Below, in pieces: positions 1 to 9,848 of a DNA stretch of 64,000 bases. Under the pieces are notes generated by a model. It ran no database searches. It had not been told where the DNA came from and was given only the letters and a program-made list of their open reading frames with translations. Source of the DNA: Strigamia acuminata (lineage: Eukaryota > Arthropoda > Chilopoda > Geophilomorpha > Linotaeniidae). Both the position numbers and the translations under genes were made by a program. Location: NCBI GenBank assembly GCA_949358305.1, contig OX442314.1:47872581-47936580 (forward strand). Direction: 5' to 3'. Every line of letters begins with the position of its first letter. Within the stretch, counting starts at the first letter, position 1.

Positions 1-430
1 ACAATATAAAATGTTCACTTCACAATATAAAATGTTCACTTCACAATATAAAATGTTCACTTCACAATATAAAATGTTCACTTCACAATATAAAATGTTC
101 ACTTCACAATATAAAATGTTCACTTCACAATATAAAATGTTCACTTCACAATATAAAATGTTCACTTCACAATATAAAATGTTCACTTCACAATATAAAA
201 TGTTCACTTCACAATATAAAATGTTCACTTCACAATATAAAATGTTCACTTCACAATATAAAATGTTCACTTCACAATATAAAATGTTCACTTCACAATA
301 TAAAATGTTCACTTCACAATATAAAATGTTCACTTCACAATATAAAATGTTCACTTCACAATATAAAATGTTCACTTCACAATATAAAATGTTCACTTCA
401 CAATATAAAATGTTCACTTCACAATATAAA
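1..430 (+). repeat. 21-bp coding minisatellite
   Basis: About 20 head-to-tail copies of a 21-bp unit, virtually identical, cut by the left window edge. Because 21 is divisible by 3 the array is open in frame and encodes the heptapeptide MFTSQYK over and over. The last unit continues without a frame change into the copia reverse transcriptase just before its YVDD box, so the array expanded inside a retrotransposon coding sequence. The uniformity of the units points to recent expansion by slippage or unequal exchange. Confidence 0.95.
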
Positions 431-1391
431 AAGTTTATGGGAATCTATGTAGACGACGACATAACACTTTCCTCATCCGACAAATTCGAAGAAGGGATAA
501 TTGAGAAGATAAAAGTGGAAATCGAGCTCGTCCTAATTGGACCATTGGAGTATATTCTGGGAATCCAAGTCGAATGGGAAAATTGAAAAATAATGATTCA
601 CCAGCAAAAATACATTGAGGATACGCTGAAACAATTTGGACTACAAGATTGCAATGCTGTAAAGTACCCAATGGATCCCAACCAGAAATTCGACAATTGC
701 GAGGACAGTAAGGAAGTAGATCCAACCCACTACCAGGAAATGATTGGAAAACTGATGTACATTGCCACATGTACACGCCCTGATCTCAGCTACGAATTGA
801 GCTATTTGTCGCAATTTAACTGCAAGCCGCGCAAAGTTCATTTGGGAGCCCTGAAACGAATGATGAGATACCTGCAGGGAACCAAGGACTACCGATTAAT
901 TTATCAGAAGGAAGAAAGGAACTTGCATGGATTTAGCAATGCTAGCTGGGACAGAACGGCCAATGCAAGATCTTTCTCAGGATTTATAATTCGCGACGGC
1001 ACCGCCATAATTCATTGGCGCTGCAAAAAGCAATCAAGCGTGGCGCGTTCAAGCACAGAGAGCGAACTCATGGCAGTGGAAGAAGGGATACAGGACTTGA
1101 CTTGGAGTCGACAGATCAGACTTGAACGACGATGGAAAAGAGCATCAATTACCCAATGTGAAGCTATTTTGTGATAGTTTAAATGTGGTTCAGTCGCTAC
1201 AATCGGGAGCGCAAAAATTGCGAAGCAAATTATTTAATCGGAAATATGATTTTGTGAAGTTAACAATCAATAAAGAAAATGTGGAGGTGATTCATATCCC
1301 TGGCAAGACGATGCTAGCGGATTTCCTCACGAAACCACTGGCTGGGCCAACACTTAAAAATTTTTTGAAAGAACTGAATATAGTGGACTAA
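421..1391 (+). pseudogene. Ty1/copia RT-RNase H fragment
   Basis: C-terminal part of a Ty1/copia polyprotein, which reverse-transcribes the element RNA and degrades the RNA strand. Visible are the RT catalytic box IYVDD soon after the minisatellite, the following GIQVEWE segment, the GKLMYIATCTRPDL motif, and the RNase H part with SSVARSSTESELMA and the terminal HIPGKTMLADFLTKPL signature typical of copia elements. It is dead: an in-frame TGA lies at 584-586, and the frame shifts near 1110-1120, so the last 90 codons sit in another frame. Protease, integrase and the first part of RT are replaced or cut off by the minisatellite and the window edge. No LTR was recognised downstream. Confidence 0.9.
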
Positions 1392-1442
1392 GTTTTTTTT
1401 TGTGCTTATGATGTTACATTCAAACTTGGCCCGATTTTTCTT

Positions 1443-2656
1443 TTGGTGTCAACTTACCGAAACACAAAACTTTTTTCAGTTGGAAAAAGATATTCTCCAC
1501 CCATGTTGGGACCACTTATGATTTTAACAGGAAAAGATGAAAATACATACAAGTACTTTCTATCAGCATTGATAAGGAAAAATAGTTCTTTGAAAAAATT
1601 AGTGGCTTATGGAACAGATGGTGAAGTTGTACTCATTAATGCACTGCAGGAAAATTTTACAAAAGTGCGGGGTTCATGTGCAGCATCCATCAGCGAAGAA
1701 ACCTCAGTGATTACATGCGTAGAAATAAGGATTCCCATAGATGAGGCTGAAGCAATTTTGAAAGTTTGTCTAAACAGAAGAATTCTACGACTGCTTGCAT
1801 ATTTTAGAAGTTTGTTGGAAAGCGAGTTCAACAATGAGTGGTGGGTTGGAAGAATTCTTAGCTTATTTTAATAAAAAAAAAGTACCAGAATTACTACACA
1901 AAACCTCAGTAAAGGCTGTGTTAGAGGCTGATGTGGAAGACAAACCTTTCACTAATAACATGCCTGAATCCATGAATCATGTCATCAAGGTTTACCAAGA
2001 CTTTAAGCCAACTCAAGTTGATAAATTTATTTATGACATTTATGCAATTGAGGAAGCTGCACGATTAGAAATGAAAAAAGCTGTGTTCAGCATGTCTGAT
2101 GTGTACGAGATTAGGGAAGAATTTTCTTCATTATGCAGCTACAAACAATTCTCCAAATTAACGGTAGATGAAAGAAATGAAGCTGTAAGCAGATTTAAAA
2201 ATTTTAAAGCGTGGTAAGAAGAGATGTTCATCTGAAACAACTATGTCTGTAGATTGTGAACTCAATCTGATTGACAGACATTTGCTTGATTCATTGATCA
2301 ACTTCACTGACATTGAAATAACAAATTTAAAAGCCAAATCAGAGAGGCTTTTAAATAAATGTGAGGACATTTTCTGGGTAGACAGTTATTCTAACTCATT
2401 GCCAAATGTTGTTAAGATTGATATAACTAAATCAACTCAAAGATATACATGTACTTGTGAAAGATTTGCTCATGATCGATTTTGTAGTCATATTTTAGCT
2501 GTGGCAAAAATGAAAAATGAAGTTACACATATTGTTAAACATTATTCTACCAGTAAGTCAAGAAACCTGACAAAAATATTGACAAAAAATGTGCAAAACT
2601 GGGAAAAAAGATTGCAGTGGCAAAAAAACAAAATCAAGTTTAGCAAGTACTTCTAG
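1443..2656 (+). pseudogene. MULE-like transposase relic with SWIM zinc finger
   Basis: Three overlapping frames (1443-1871, 1795-2217, 2243-2656) read together like one MULE-type DDE transposase. The first contains a PPMLGPLMI...GTDGEVVLINAL stretch as found around the catalytic aspartate of animal MULE transposases. The second has the conserved NNMPESMNHVIK stretch. The third carries a CxCx(n)CxH SWIM zinc finger (CTCERFAHDRFCSH), which normally sits C-terminal to the transposase core. At least two frameshifts and a stop separate the pieces, so it is not functional. Assignment rests on motif order, not on a search. Terminal inverted repeats were not identified. Confidence 0.7.
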
Positions 2657-2659
2657 CCT

Positions 2660-3770
2660 GTGGTGACCTCAAATATTCCTATTTGAGTAGGCACCATATT
2701 TCCAATTTGTCTTATAAACATATCTAACTTTCCTATATGTTTTGTTTCAATGTAAATTGAAATAAGATATATATTACTCGAATATAAAACAAGGCACAAT
2801 ATTATCCAAATAATATTGTGTTTTGCAGCAAGTTTTGACCCAGCAACAGCGTCAACCAATCACGCTGCAGCGTGCATTGCTTTGATGATGCTGCTAGGCG
2901 TGTGTCTGGGCGGAGCATCCCTTCTTCTCGCGCGTGTCTGGCTCAATTGTTGCACACGACCCGAAGGCGGCCGTGTGTGATCTTTGTGCAACTCGTCATC
3001 TGCGCAGCTTTACTGAGCAGATTTTGGAGTGAGCCAAACGGTTTTGGCCCACTCTTCCCGCACTCTTGATTCCACCTCCAAACTGTTCACAACCGTGTCA
3101 AACTTCTGCCTAAAACTGCAAAGTGTGATCTGTGATTCTTGGACGAATTGAGTTTCATCGCTGGTCTGTACCAACTGTATGGAATAGCACCCTTCTAGCT
3201 TGAATTACTACGCGTAATTTAAGCTATTTCTGTATGAAACTAACATCGAGTTTGTGTCGAGTCTAACTCCGCAAAGCGATCTGTGTGTTGACGGATTATT
3301 ACGTCGAGCTTGTTCCGTAATAGTCACTTTCACTGTGTGTGAGAAGTATTCTCGTGTCGAGGGTGCTCCACGAGGATTTTGGTATATTTAGAGGCGTATT
3401 TTGGCATTGAGTTTACTCTGCCAAAATCCCGCGCTCACACGACGCCATCGACGCCATCTTGGAGCCAACGGTCAACCGTGAGTGTGCAAGTTGAAGAAGA
3501 AGCCAGATCGACCCCAAACATTAAAAATATATCTCCTTTGTATTTTAGAATAATTAAAGCTATCTAATTTTTCCTTTACTCTGTGTAAAATTATTCCCCT
3601 AGACAAACATTTGGCCACAGAGTAGAAGTCCTGTACGGCATCTCTACGACGATTGCTTGTTGAGTTTATATAATTTAATAAGTAAAAACCCGGATCGCCG
3701 CAAGCCTTACAGATAACTTTAATTCAGCTGAAACTACTCGTTTCACATCAAGGTTTGTTACTGAAACGCG
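2660..3770. other. No supported gene
   Basis: An AT-rich stretch follows the MULE relic (2660-2830), then GC-richer sequence around 2870-3600 with short open frames but no recognised domain, splice pattern or LTR boundary. The 3060-3480 part, with repeated gtgtcgag/gtgtgtga motifs, could be retrotransposon leader or LTR sequence, but no partner copy was seen in the window. Confidence 0.4.
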
Positions 3771-3771
3771 T

Positions 3772-4170
3772 ATGGTAATAAGCACAAAAAATAAACCTCC
3801 CGATCCAGAAAACCTTTTACCTTTCTCATTGGTAGAAATATCAAAACGATTGAAAATTTGTTCTGATTGCAGAAGCAATATCAATGAGCATCCAGAAAAA
3901 CGAGGATTCCCCAACTATTGTTTGAAAAGAAAAGAGAAATATCACATTAAAAATAATATTTATAGCCATTACCAATGTGTAGAAGGTAACAGGTACTATC
4001 ATATTTATAACGGTTGTTTAAAACACCCAGATCTGGTGACGGTGGAAGCATTGCTTGTCAAAAAAAATATTTTGGAAATTTTGCAAAAACAACTTCGCAA
4101 TCTTCAACCTTTATTAATTGATCCTACACCACAATATAAAACGAGTCTCAAATCAAACGCCACATTATAA
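3772..4170 (+). CDS. Hypothetical Cys/His-containing protein (132 aa)
   Basis: An uninterrupted ATG-started frame. The middle of the protein is rich in Cys, His and Tyr: CSDCRSN, a single Cys in the PNYCLKRKEKYH stretch, then NIYSHYQC, YYHIYNGCLKHPD. This looks like a small metal-binding or transposon-associated domain. The C-terminus is Leu/Lys/Gln-rich. I do not recognise the family. It sits between a MULE relic and a minisatellite, so a fragment of a transposon protein is as likely as a host gene. Confidence 0.35.
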   Translation: MVISTKNKPPDPENLLPFSLVEISKRLKICSDCRSNINEHPEKRGFPNYCLKRKEKYHIKNNIYSHYQCVEGNRYYHIYNGCLKHPDLVTVEALLVKKNILEILQKQLRNLQPLLIDPTPQYKTSLKSNATL

Positions 4171-4359
4171 AACTAATTTCAAATTTTTTTTCTCATAATG
4201 TTTAAATGCCTATCAAGAGATGGCACTGTGTTGTGGATTCCAGAACTGATCAATCTATCTTTTCAAAAAAGTTAACAAAAAGGATTTGTTCTTTCTATCC
4301 CTTCGCATGTGCTCCTTGGCTGAATGATGGCAAACGTATATATTTGTGCACAGAGCTAT

Positions 4360-4530
4360 TTGTGCTGAAAATATTTGTGCAGAAAATATTTGTGCAGAAA
4401 ATATTTGTGCAGAAAATATTTGTGCAGAAAATATTTGTGCAGAAAATAAATATTTGTGAAGAAAAAATTTGTGCAAATATATTTGTGTGCAGGCTATTTG
4501 TGCACAAACTGCCAATTTTTTCTGTCTGTC
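4360..4530. repeat. 15-bp minisatellite
   Basis: About six near-perfect copies of a 15-bp unit (tgtgcagaaaatatt) between about 4368 and 4447, followed by decayed copies to about 4530. Its length keeps frames open on both strands, which makes long spurious reading frames such as FVQKI repeats. Confidence 0.9.
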
Positions 4531-4874
4531 TTGCATAAATTCTGCACATTTGTGCATGAATTTTCTTAGTTGTAAGTTTAAAATTAGCTGTAATCAGTAG
4601 TTCAAGAAATGTTAGTAGATGTAGTTACTACTGGTAATCCAATGTTTTGATCTTTGCCACTCCTGTAAACTTGAGCAGGATGATGGAATGTAAACAAAAC
4701 ACAATACTCTAACTCTCTGTATCTCTTTTATTTCGTTCCTGACGAAGTCTTCCTTCAGTGGGTCCGATTTAAGTTGATGTATGCAATAAGAAAGTGTTTA
4801 TTTTTTAAAAAAAAATATTTTTTGTATTTTAATTTTTAGTTGTTGAAAGAATATTGATTTCTTAGGTTTTTACC

Positions 4875-5963
4875 ATGCCATTAGATGCAGCACTCCTTCA
4901 ATTTTTAGAGAAACTGGACAAACTGAACTAAGCTGCAGCTGCAGTTCTTGAAGCTGAAAAGGTCTGTTTTTTATCAATCATGTATTCATTTATACTAATA
5001 TCACCTCTTTTACAGATGACTTGTGAAGCCATTAGAATAATATGTCAGAAAGATTTTAGAGATTTATTCCCTTCAATTCCCGCTGGAGACATGATAATGT
5101 TGAAGCACGAATGCCAAAAAATGTCTTTAGTCAAAATGGGTGAGCTGTTTATTGAATATGAAATGATGTTTATTTAGTAATAGAATTCCATTTACCATTG
5201 AAACACTTAGTTTTATGTTTTGAAATTTTTTTTGAAATATCATTTACTGTGTTTCTTCAATTAAGAGACGCCCTCGAATAAGAGCCGTGGCTCTTGTTTG
5301 AAGGATTACGGTACATATGGATTTTTTAAAAATTCCTTTTTTATAATTATGTTTTTTTATGCCAGATGCAAGCACTTCTAACATTGACAGTTTGAACACA
5401 AGCATATCTACCATTAACACTTTAAACACCAGCAGTCCTAATATTGGCATTTTAACCACCAGCACTAGTGAAAGCTTTATAAGTAAAAGGAAAATAATAT
5501 CTTTATGTAAATTTGTAATTTACATTTACATTTAATTTACATTTACAGATCACCGACATCGAGTTCTTGAAGAAAGAAATTGATTTTTTGGTTTTCCTAG
5601 AAACAGTAGAAGCAAGAAAACACTTTGCAGATGTTCCACCCCAATTGCAAAACAATTTTCTCGTAGTGTTTAGTAAGTTCTACTCAAGTACTTGTTTACA
5701 AAATTTGTATAGTTACATTTTTTCTACTCTTTTATATCAACTAGGATAAGCATCCCGATCCAGAAGAAAAGTGTACCTTGCTAATGGCGGGTTTGGGAGA
5801 CAAGGAGCTTGTAACATCTTTAGACATAACACTTGAAGATTTTCAAGAAGAGGTATTCATGCTTTTTTCTGCCTTGCGAGATGCAGGTGAATATGAAATT
5901 ATGTACACACGCAGCAATGGAAGAAAGCTATACTTGCTACCATCTCCAAAAGAAATACACTAG
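4875..5963 (+). pseudogene. Decayed multi-exon gene, SAM-like stretch
   Basis: A series of exon-like blocks with good splice signals: 4875-4961, 5016-5139 (acceptor ttttacag, donor gtgagc), 5366-about 5480, 5549-5672 (acceptor atttacag, donor gtaagt) and 5745-5963, ending in a stop. The second block (CEAIRIICQKDFRDLFPSIP) resembles the start of SAM-type domains of the 'L..LFP.I' kind. The last encodes a Leu/Glu-rich C-terminus ending LPSPKEIH. The first exon has an in-frame TAA at 4929-4931 and the last splice junction is one base out of phase. It is therefore probably a pseudogene or transposon-captured fragment. Function unknown. Confidence 0.45.
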
Positions 5964-6114
5964 TTTGATAACCCAAACTAAAATGCATCCGTTATGCATT
6001 GACTTAGTAAAGACCGACGAGAGTTTTGATAAATGAATACATACTTTCATTAAAAATAAAAAATAAAAATGTATGATGGAATAGAAATTAATAACAGCTA
6101 TAATAACACGGCTA

Positions 6115-6575
6115 TATACTACAAGACACAAGGAAGTGGAAACATTCCTGGCACAGATTGAGTTGGTTGATACAAAAATGAAATGGGACAAATAAACAAT
6201 GTGCATAATAGCTAGAGCCCAATGCTGGGACAAAGCGAGAGTATTTTTGTCTGTCAATAACAAAGTAAATACTACTGCTGATTGGAAACTGTTTCAGATC
6301 CAGTTCAAGTCATATTTTAAGCCCAAAGCAAACTTTGTGCAGCTGGGAATCACTTTCAATACATGCGCTCAACAAGAGCTACTCAGTTACTCAGTTTTTG
6401 ATTGGATTAACTAGACTGGCCAATGACTAGACTAGACTAGGGTCACCGGAGCTCAACTTGATCTGAAAAAGACCCAGTTTAGATCAGGTTTAAATGAACA
6501 GGTCATTCAATTATTGTTGACTTCAGACCCATTTGATTATGAGATTTCCTGCGGAATTAGATCCTGAAATAGATT
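6115..6575 (+). pseudogene. Ty3/gypsy gag relic (family of the 45.5-kb element)
   Basis: Decayed capsid-coding sequence matching the Gag of the element at 45463 block by block: ETFLAQIELVDTKM, then the CIIARAQCWDKARVFLS-NNKVNTTADW stretch, then YFKPKANFVQLGITFNTC, and finally KTQFRSGLNEQVIQLLLTSDP. Stops and indels interrupt it (for example before 6199 and at 6412). It is the same family as the relic near 57.4 kb. No pol sequence follows. Confidence 0.8.
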
Positions 6576-6579
6576 TGTT

Positions 6580-7334
6580 GTTCATTAATTTATGTGATTA
6601 TTTCTTGTTATTACAATCAAGATTGTGCAATTTACTTTAATGTATTTCTTATATATTGTGGTAATTCCAAAATTATCACAACTAAAGGAAATTCTTTAAT
6701 AATGTAATTTTGTAATAAATTTATTTGGTGCTTAAAGAGTTGCAAAATTATCCAGGGATCACAGAATGTAGCCCCTATGATTCTGGTGAATACCAAGAAA
6801 TATCCAGGCTACAGGAAATGCTACATCCTGTTAGCATGAGGAGAATCCCCTCTAAACTTCAGTCTGAACCTAAATCTGAACCTAAATACAAGTCTTGAAA
6901 AACAAACTTGAATTTTGCTATATTTCTTGTTTGTTTAAGAGAAACTTTATTCAGATTTTGGCCTCATCAGTTGGAATAACACAGTCATTTCAAGACACTT
7001 TCGGTTAGTATCTTCACCGCGAAGAAGATAGGGATCACACTCTTCTCCAAGTAAGAGTCACGATCTAGCGTATCTAATTTACGGGATTTCCCGATTAGAC
7101 CAACGGAGTACCGTTTACGTTGTATATCCGCTCACGTGAGTGGAATCGTTTCGTTGACCTGAATCCCCGAGCTAAGTGAAACAGCTCAGGACGTCTCTGC
7201 CGCTGTGATGGATGAGTCTATGCATCTAATCTAATTAGATTATTCTTTAATTGATATAAGTTTAATGTTTTAATTTTAAAATTAAGATTATAAAGTGTGA
7301 TATTGGAACTGATTGTTAAGTGCTATTGAAAGGA
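6580..7334. other. Non-coding flank of the first Ty3 element
   Basis: AT-rich DNA without a supported gene. The part from about 6990 to 7230 is GC-richer and could be an LTR or leader remnant of the gag relic upstream, but no second copy was found here. Confidence 0.3.
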
Positions 7335-7338
7335 ACAT

Positions 7339-7961
7339 TGTGAGTGTTTGGACGGACGCCACGTGGTCGGGGGAGAGCCACGGGACGCTGGACACAACAC
7401 ACACGATAAAATACACTTCCGAAATACACAAGAGACACAAGTTTAGTTTAAGGTAAGCTTTATTATGTCTAGGGGTATGATGTGGTGTCTCTACAGTGCA
7501 TTTCCCAATGCGATGGCTGAGAAACAGCCATCCCTAACAAGACCGCGTGGCACGGCGGCCATTGGCCGAATGACACGCGTGGTCTGAATACTGTTCGGCC
7601 GCGTCGTCGCTACGTTCACGGAGAACGTAGGACAGGCGCGGGGAACACGGACTATCAAGTCCCGGCGGGCGACAGAGTCGCCACGCCAATCGGATTCGTC
7701 ATGATTGCCAGTGTGGAAGAGCGATCGTAGAAGCGACCGTTCGCCACGCTGGTTGCAAGAGAACTCTCTGGGCCTTCTGCCGGGCCGACCACTTCCGGAA
7801 GGGCACTTCCGGTTCCCAATTGGCGGAGCCAACGACCATCAGCTCCACCTGGCGCGGGGGACCGCGTCAGGTGCGCGCGAGAAACACACGAGGTGCGCGA
7901 GAGCCGTGGAAGCGCCGTGTGTTGCAGGTAAGTGAACGGACTGATCGGGCAGCCGGTCACA
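7339..7961 (-). repeat. 3' LTR of element 1
   Basis: 623 bp, TG...CA ends, identical by eye to 17542-18164. A polyadenylation signal AATAAA lies on the minus strand at 7464-7459. The target duplication ACAT is at 7335-7338. Confidence 0.95.
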
Positions 7962-7980
7962 TCTCCCCCCCCTAAAAAGG
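7962..7980 (-). promoter_or_regulatory. Polypurine tract of element 1
   Basis: Directly against the inner edge of the 3' LTR the minus strand reads a purine run with eight G's (GGGGGGGGAGA). This is the expected position and composition of the plus-strand DNA primer, and it confirms the minus orientation. Confidence 0.9.
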
Positions 7981-8480
7981 TAAGTACTGAGAGGGGTACC
8001 TCAACACAATCACGAAAGTGGTTGTTTGAAATTTAATTTCTAATTATAAACTAATCATTACTTTTCTTTTTTACAGATAAACAGATGATCTTAATGCGGA
8101 TGAGCTGATACAGCTAGAGCGCGGATCACCAGTGGGTAACAATGGGAAATAACACCGATAAAAACAACGCACACTTACCCCCAGGATGAAGAGAATACTA
8201 CAATTTGATACTATGAAAAATAAATTTGTACAACACTTGTAACATGAATAAAACACTTGAATTTTTAAATTTTAACGATTTTTGTAATTATTTAAGCAAT
8301 TTTAATATTAAATGGTAAGTATAAATACTTTTAAATACTTAGATTCTAATAAAAGTTAGGACTATTACTACTAAATGCTATTTAAGATTGAAAAAACACT
8401 TAAAAAATGTAAACAACAATCGATTTCTGGCACTATAAAGGTTTTTTCGAACAAAACCTGGCCAATTCTTCTTCGAACTA
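7981..8480. other. 3' untranslated region of element 1
   Basis: AT-rich sequence between the third ORF and the polypurine tract. I see no gene in it. Confidence 0.6.
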
Positions 8481-9644
8481 TTACGATTCCAGCGATTTTC
8501 CGGGTGTTGGCGGTAAATCTTCGTCGTCCTCGCGTTTGTCTTCTTCGACGTGTGGCAGTTCTTTCGCCAAGTTTCGTCGAACTCTCTTTTCCTTCTTTGC
8601 GGCGGATCTGGTTTTCTTTTCCGTTTTCGTTTGCGGCGGAAGGGGCGGAGGAGACGTTCGCGGTTCCCCGATCATCGGCTGAGCTGGTTCGGATGGCTCG
8701 ATTTCCATGGCGTCGAGCGTATTAGTCATATCCTCGACGGCGACCTCCTTGGAGTCATTAATCGGACTCACTTGGAAAGTCAAGTTTGTCGGTCGTTCGC
8801 CGAAAAGTGGTGGCATCACGACCGCCGGGGTTTCGACAGATTCTGTCATTTCGATTACTTCACCCGACGTGATTGTGTGTGGCAGTGAAGTTGTAGGAAA
8901 TTTCAATTTCCAGGTCGATTCTAATTCCGTCGGCGATTTTTCCGATGAGTTCGAGCACGCGGGTCGTTCAACTGCGGCAAGAGCGGCGCGAAGTCTTCGT
9001 TCCAATTTATAATCCGCAACTTTCTGCCACTTTAGCTTCTCCTTCGCTATCGTCACCACTTTGTCTTTCGACCAGGTTGGATTTTGGGCACGAAGCGTCT
9101 CTCTTATTTTTACGAGAGCTGGGGAGATTTCAGATCTGGCTGCAGTCGCCGTTTTGGCGGGCGCAGCTTTTGGCAAATTATTGCCATTCGATTCCTTCGG
9201 TTCAGTCATCTTTTTCACAAACGGCTTCGAACTCTTTGTCGATTTACGAGACATTTGGTTCATGTTGGTCGTTTTCTCCGATGATTGAGCGATTTTTTTC
9301 GTTGACGTCTTTGTCGTTAATTCTTTCGACGATCGGACAGTCTTCGGGTTCGGTCTGGTGGAAGTTGACGCGACCGATTTGGCATAAAATGCCTTCTCAG
9401 CTGCGTCTCGTTCGGCGCGTGTACGTACGTGCATCCAACTAATCTCATGTTTTTTGTCTGAGATCGGCACACCGGGGACGGTCATGTTGATTTCGAAAAA
9501 GCGTTCCAGTTGATGGTTTTCGTCCACGTGGCCTTTCCCCAGGCAATTCCCACATTGCGTAAAAGCGCAATTTTCGTGTCGCGTGAATCTCTTTCCTAAG
9601 CATACTGGACATTTTGTGCGGGTTCCTTTTGGATATTTATCCAT
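8481..9644 (-). CDS. Third ORF of element 1: Cys/His-cluster protein (387 aa)
   Basis: An intact ATG-started frame 204 nt downstream of the pol stop, where errantiviruses carry env. It is not an envelope: no signal peptide or membrane segment is visible. Residues about 12-44 form a Cys/His cluster, CPVC...HENC...CGNCLGKGH...H, resembling two degenerate zinc knuckles. The rest is a long low-complexity Ser/Thr/Lys/Pro-rich region, with a more ordered part at about 170-225 (VKIRETLRAQNPTWSKDKV) and a charged, acidic C-terminus. A nucleic-acid-binding accessory role is an inference. A TATA-like TATAAT lies on the minus strand about 100 nt before the ATG (9746-9741), so a separate transcript is possible. 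Confidence 0.75.
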   Translation of the reverse strand: MDKYPKGTRTKCPVCLGKRFTRHENCAFTQCGNCLGKGHVDENHQLERFFEINMTVPGVPISDKKHEISWMHVRTRAERDAAEKAFYAKSVASTSTRPNPKTVRSSKELTTKTSTKKIAQSSEKTTNMNQMSRKSTKSSKPFVKKMTEPKESNGNNLPKAAPAKTATAARSEISPALVKIRETLRAQNPTWSKDKVVTIAKEKLKWQKVADYKLERRLRAALAAVERPACSNSSEKSPTELESTWKLKFPTTSLPHTITSGEVIEMTESVETPAVVMPPLFGERPTNLTFQVSPINDSKEVAVEDMTNTLDAMEIEPSEPAQPMIGEPRTSPPPLPPQTKTEKKTRSAAKKEKRVRRNLAKELPHVEEDKREDDEDLPPTPGKSLES

Positions 9645-9848
9645 TTCGAATAGTTTTGAAGTCGAGAAAGAATGGAAAGTAACTTGCTAGTTGCCTGTCG
9701 CTGCGAGAATGATGAATTCGTGCAGATTTCTTTGCTAAGTATTATAAAAAAACGTTTTGGGTGCGTCGCACAAGGGCCGCAGATGCTATGTAATCGTTTC
9801 GTGATTGGTCGAACAGATTTTTGAATTCGAAGGTGTTCCCCCTAGTGG

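Noticed and set aside
1-430. CRISPR array
   Set aside because: The 21-bp units are contiguous without spacers, and the DNA is eukaryotic.
3379-3567. Short plus-strand frame as a gene
   Set aside because: No domain, no splice support and composition like the surrounding LTR-like sequence.
4206-4557. Frames with FVQKI and FSAQI repeats on both strands
   Set aside because: A 15-bp minisatellite keeps several frames open on both strands.
7491-7960. Identical 113-, 101- and 76-codon frames in both copies of the LTR of element 1
   Set aside because: They lie inside the LTR, overlap on both strands and show no domain; GC-rich LTR sequence explains them.
8375-9442. Plus-strand frames opposite the third ORF of element 1
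   Set aside because: Shadows of a coding frame; no motif, and the minus-strand frame has zinc-cluster and start context.
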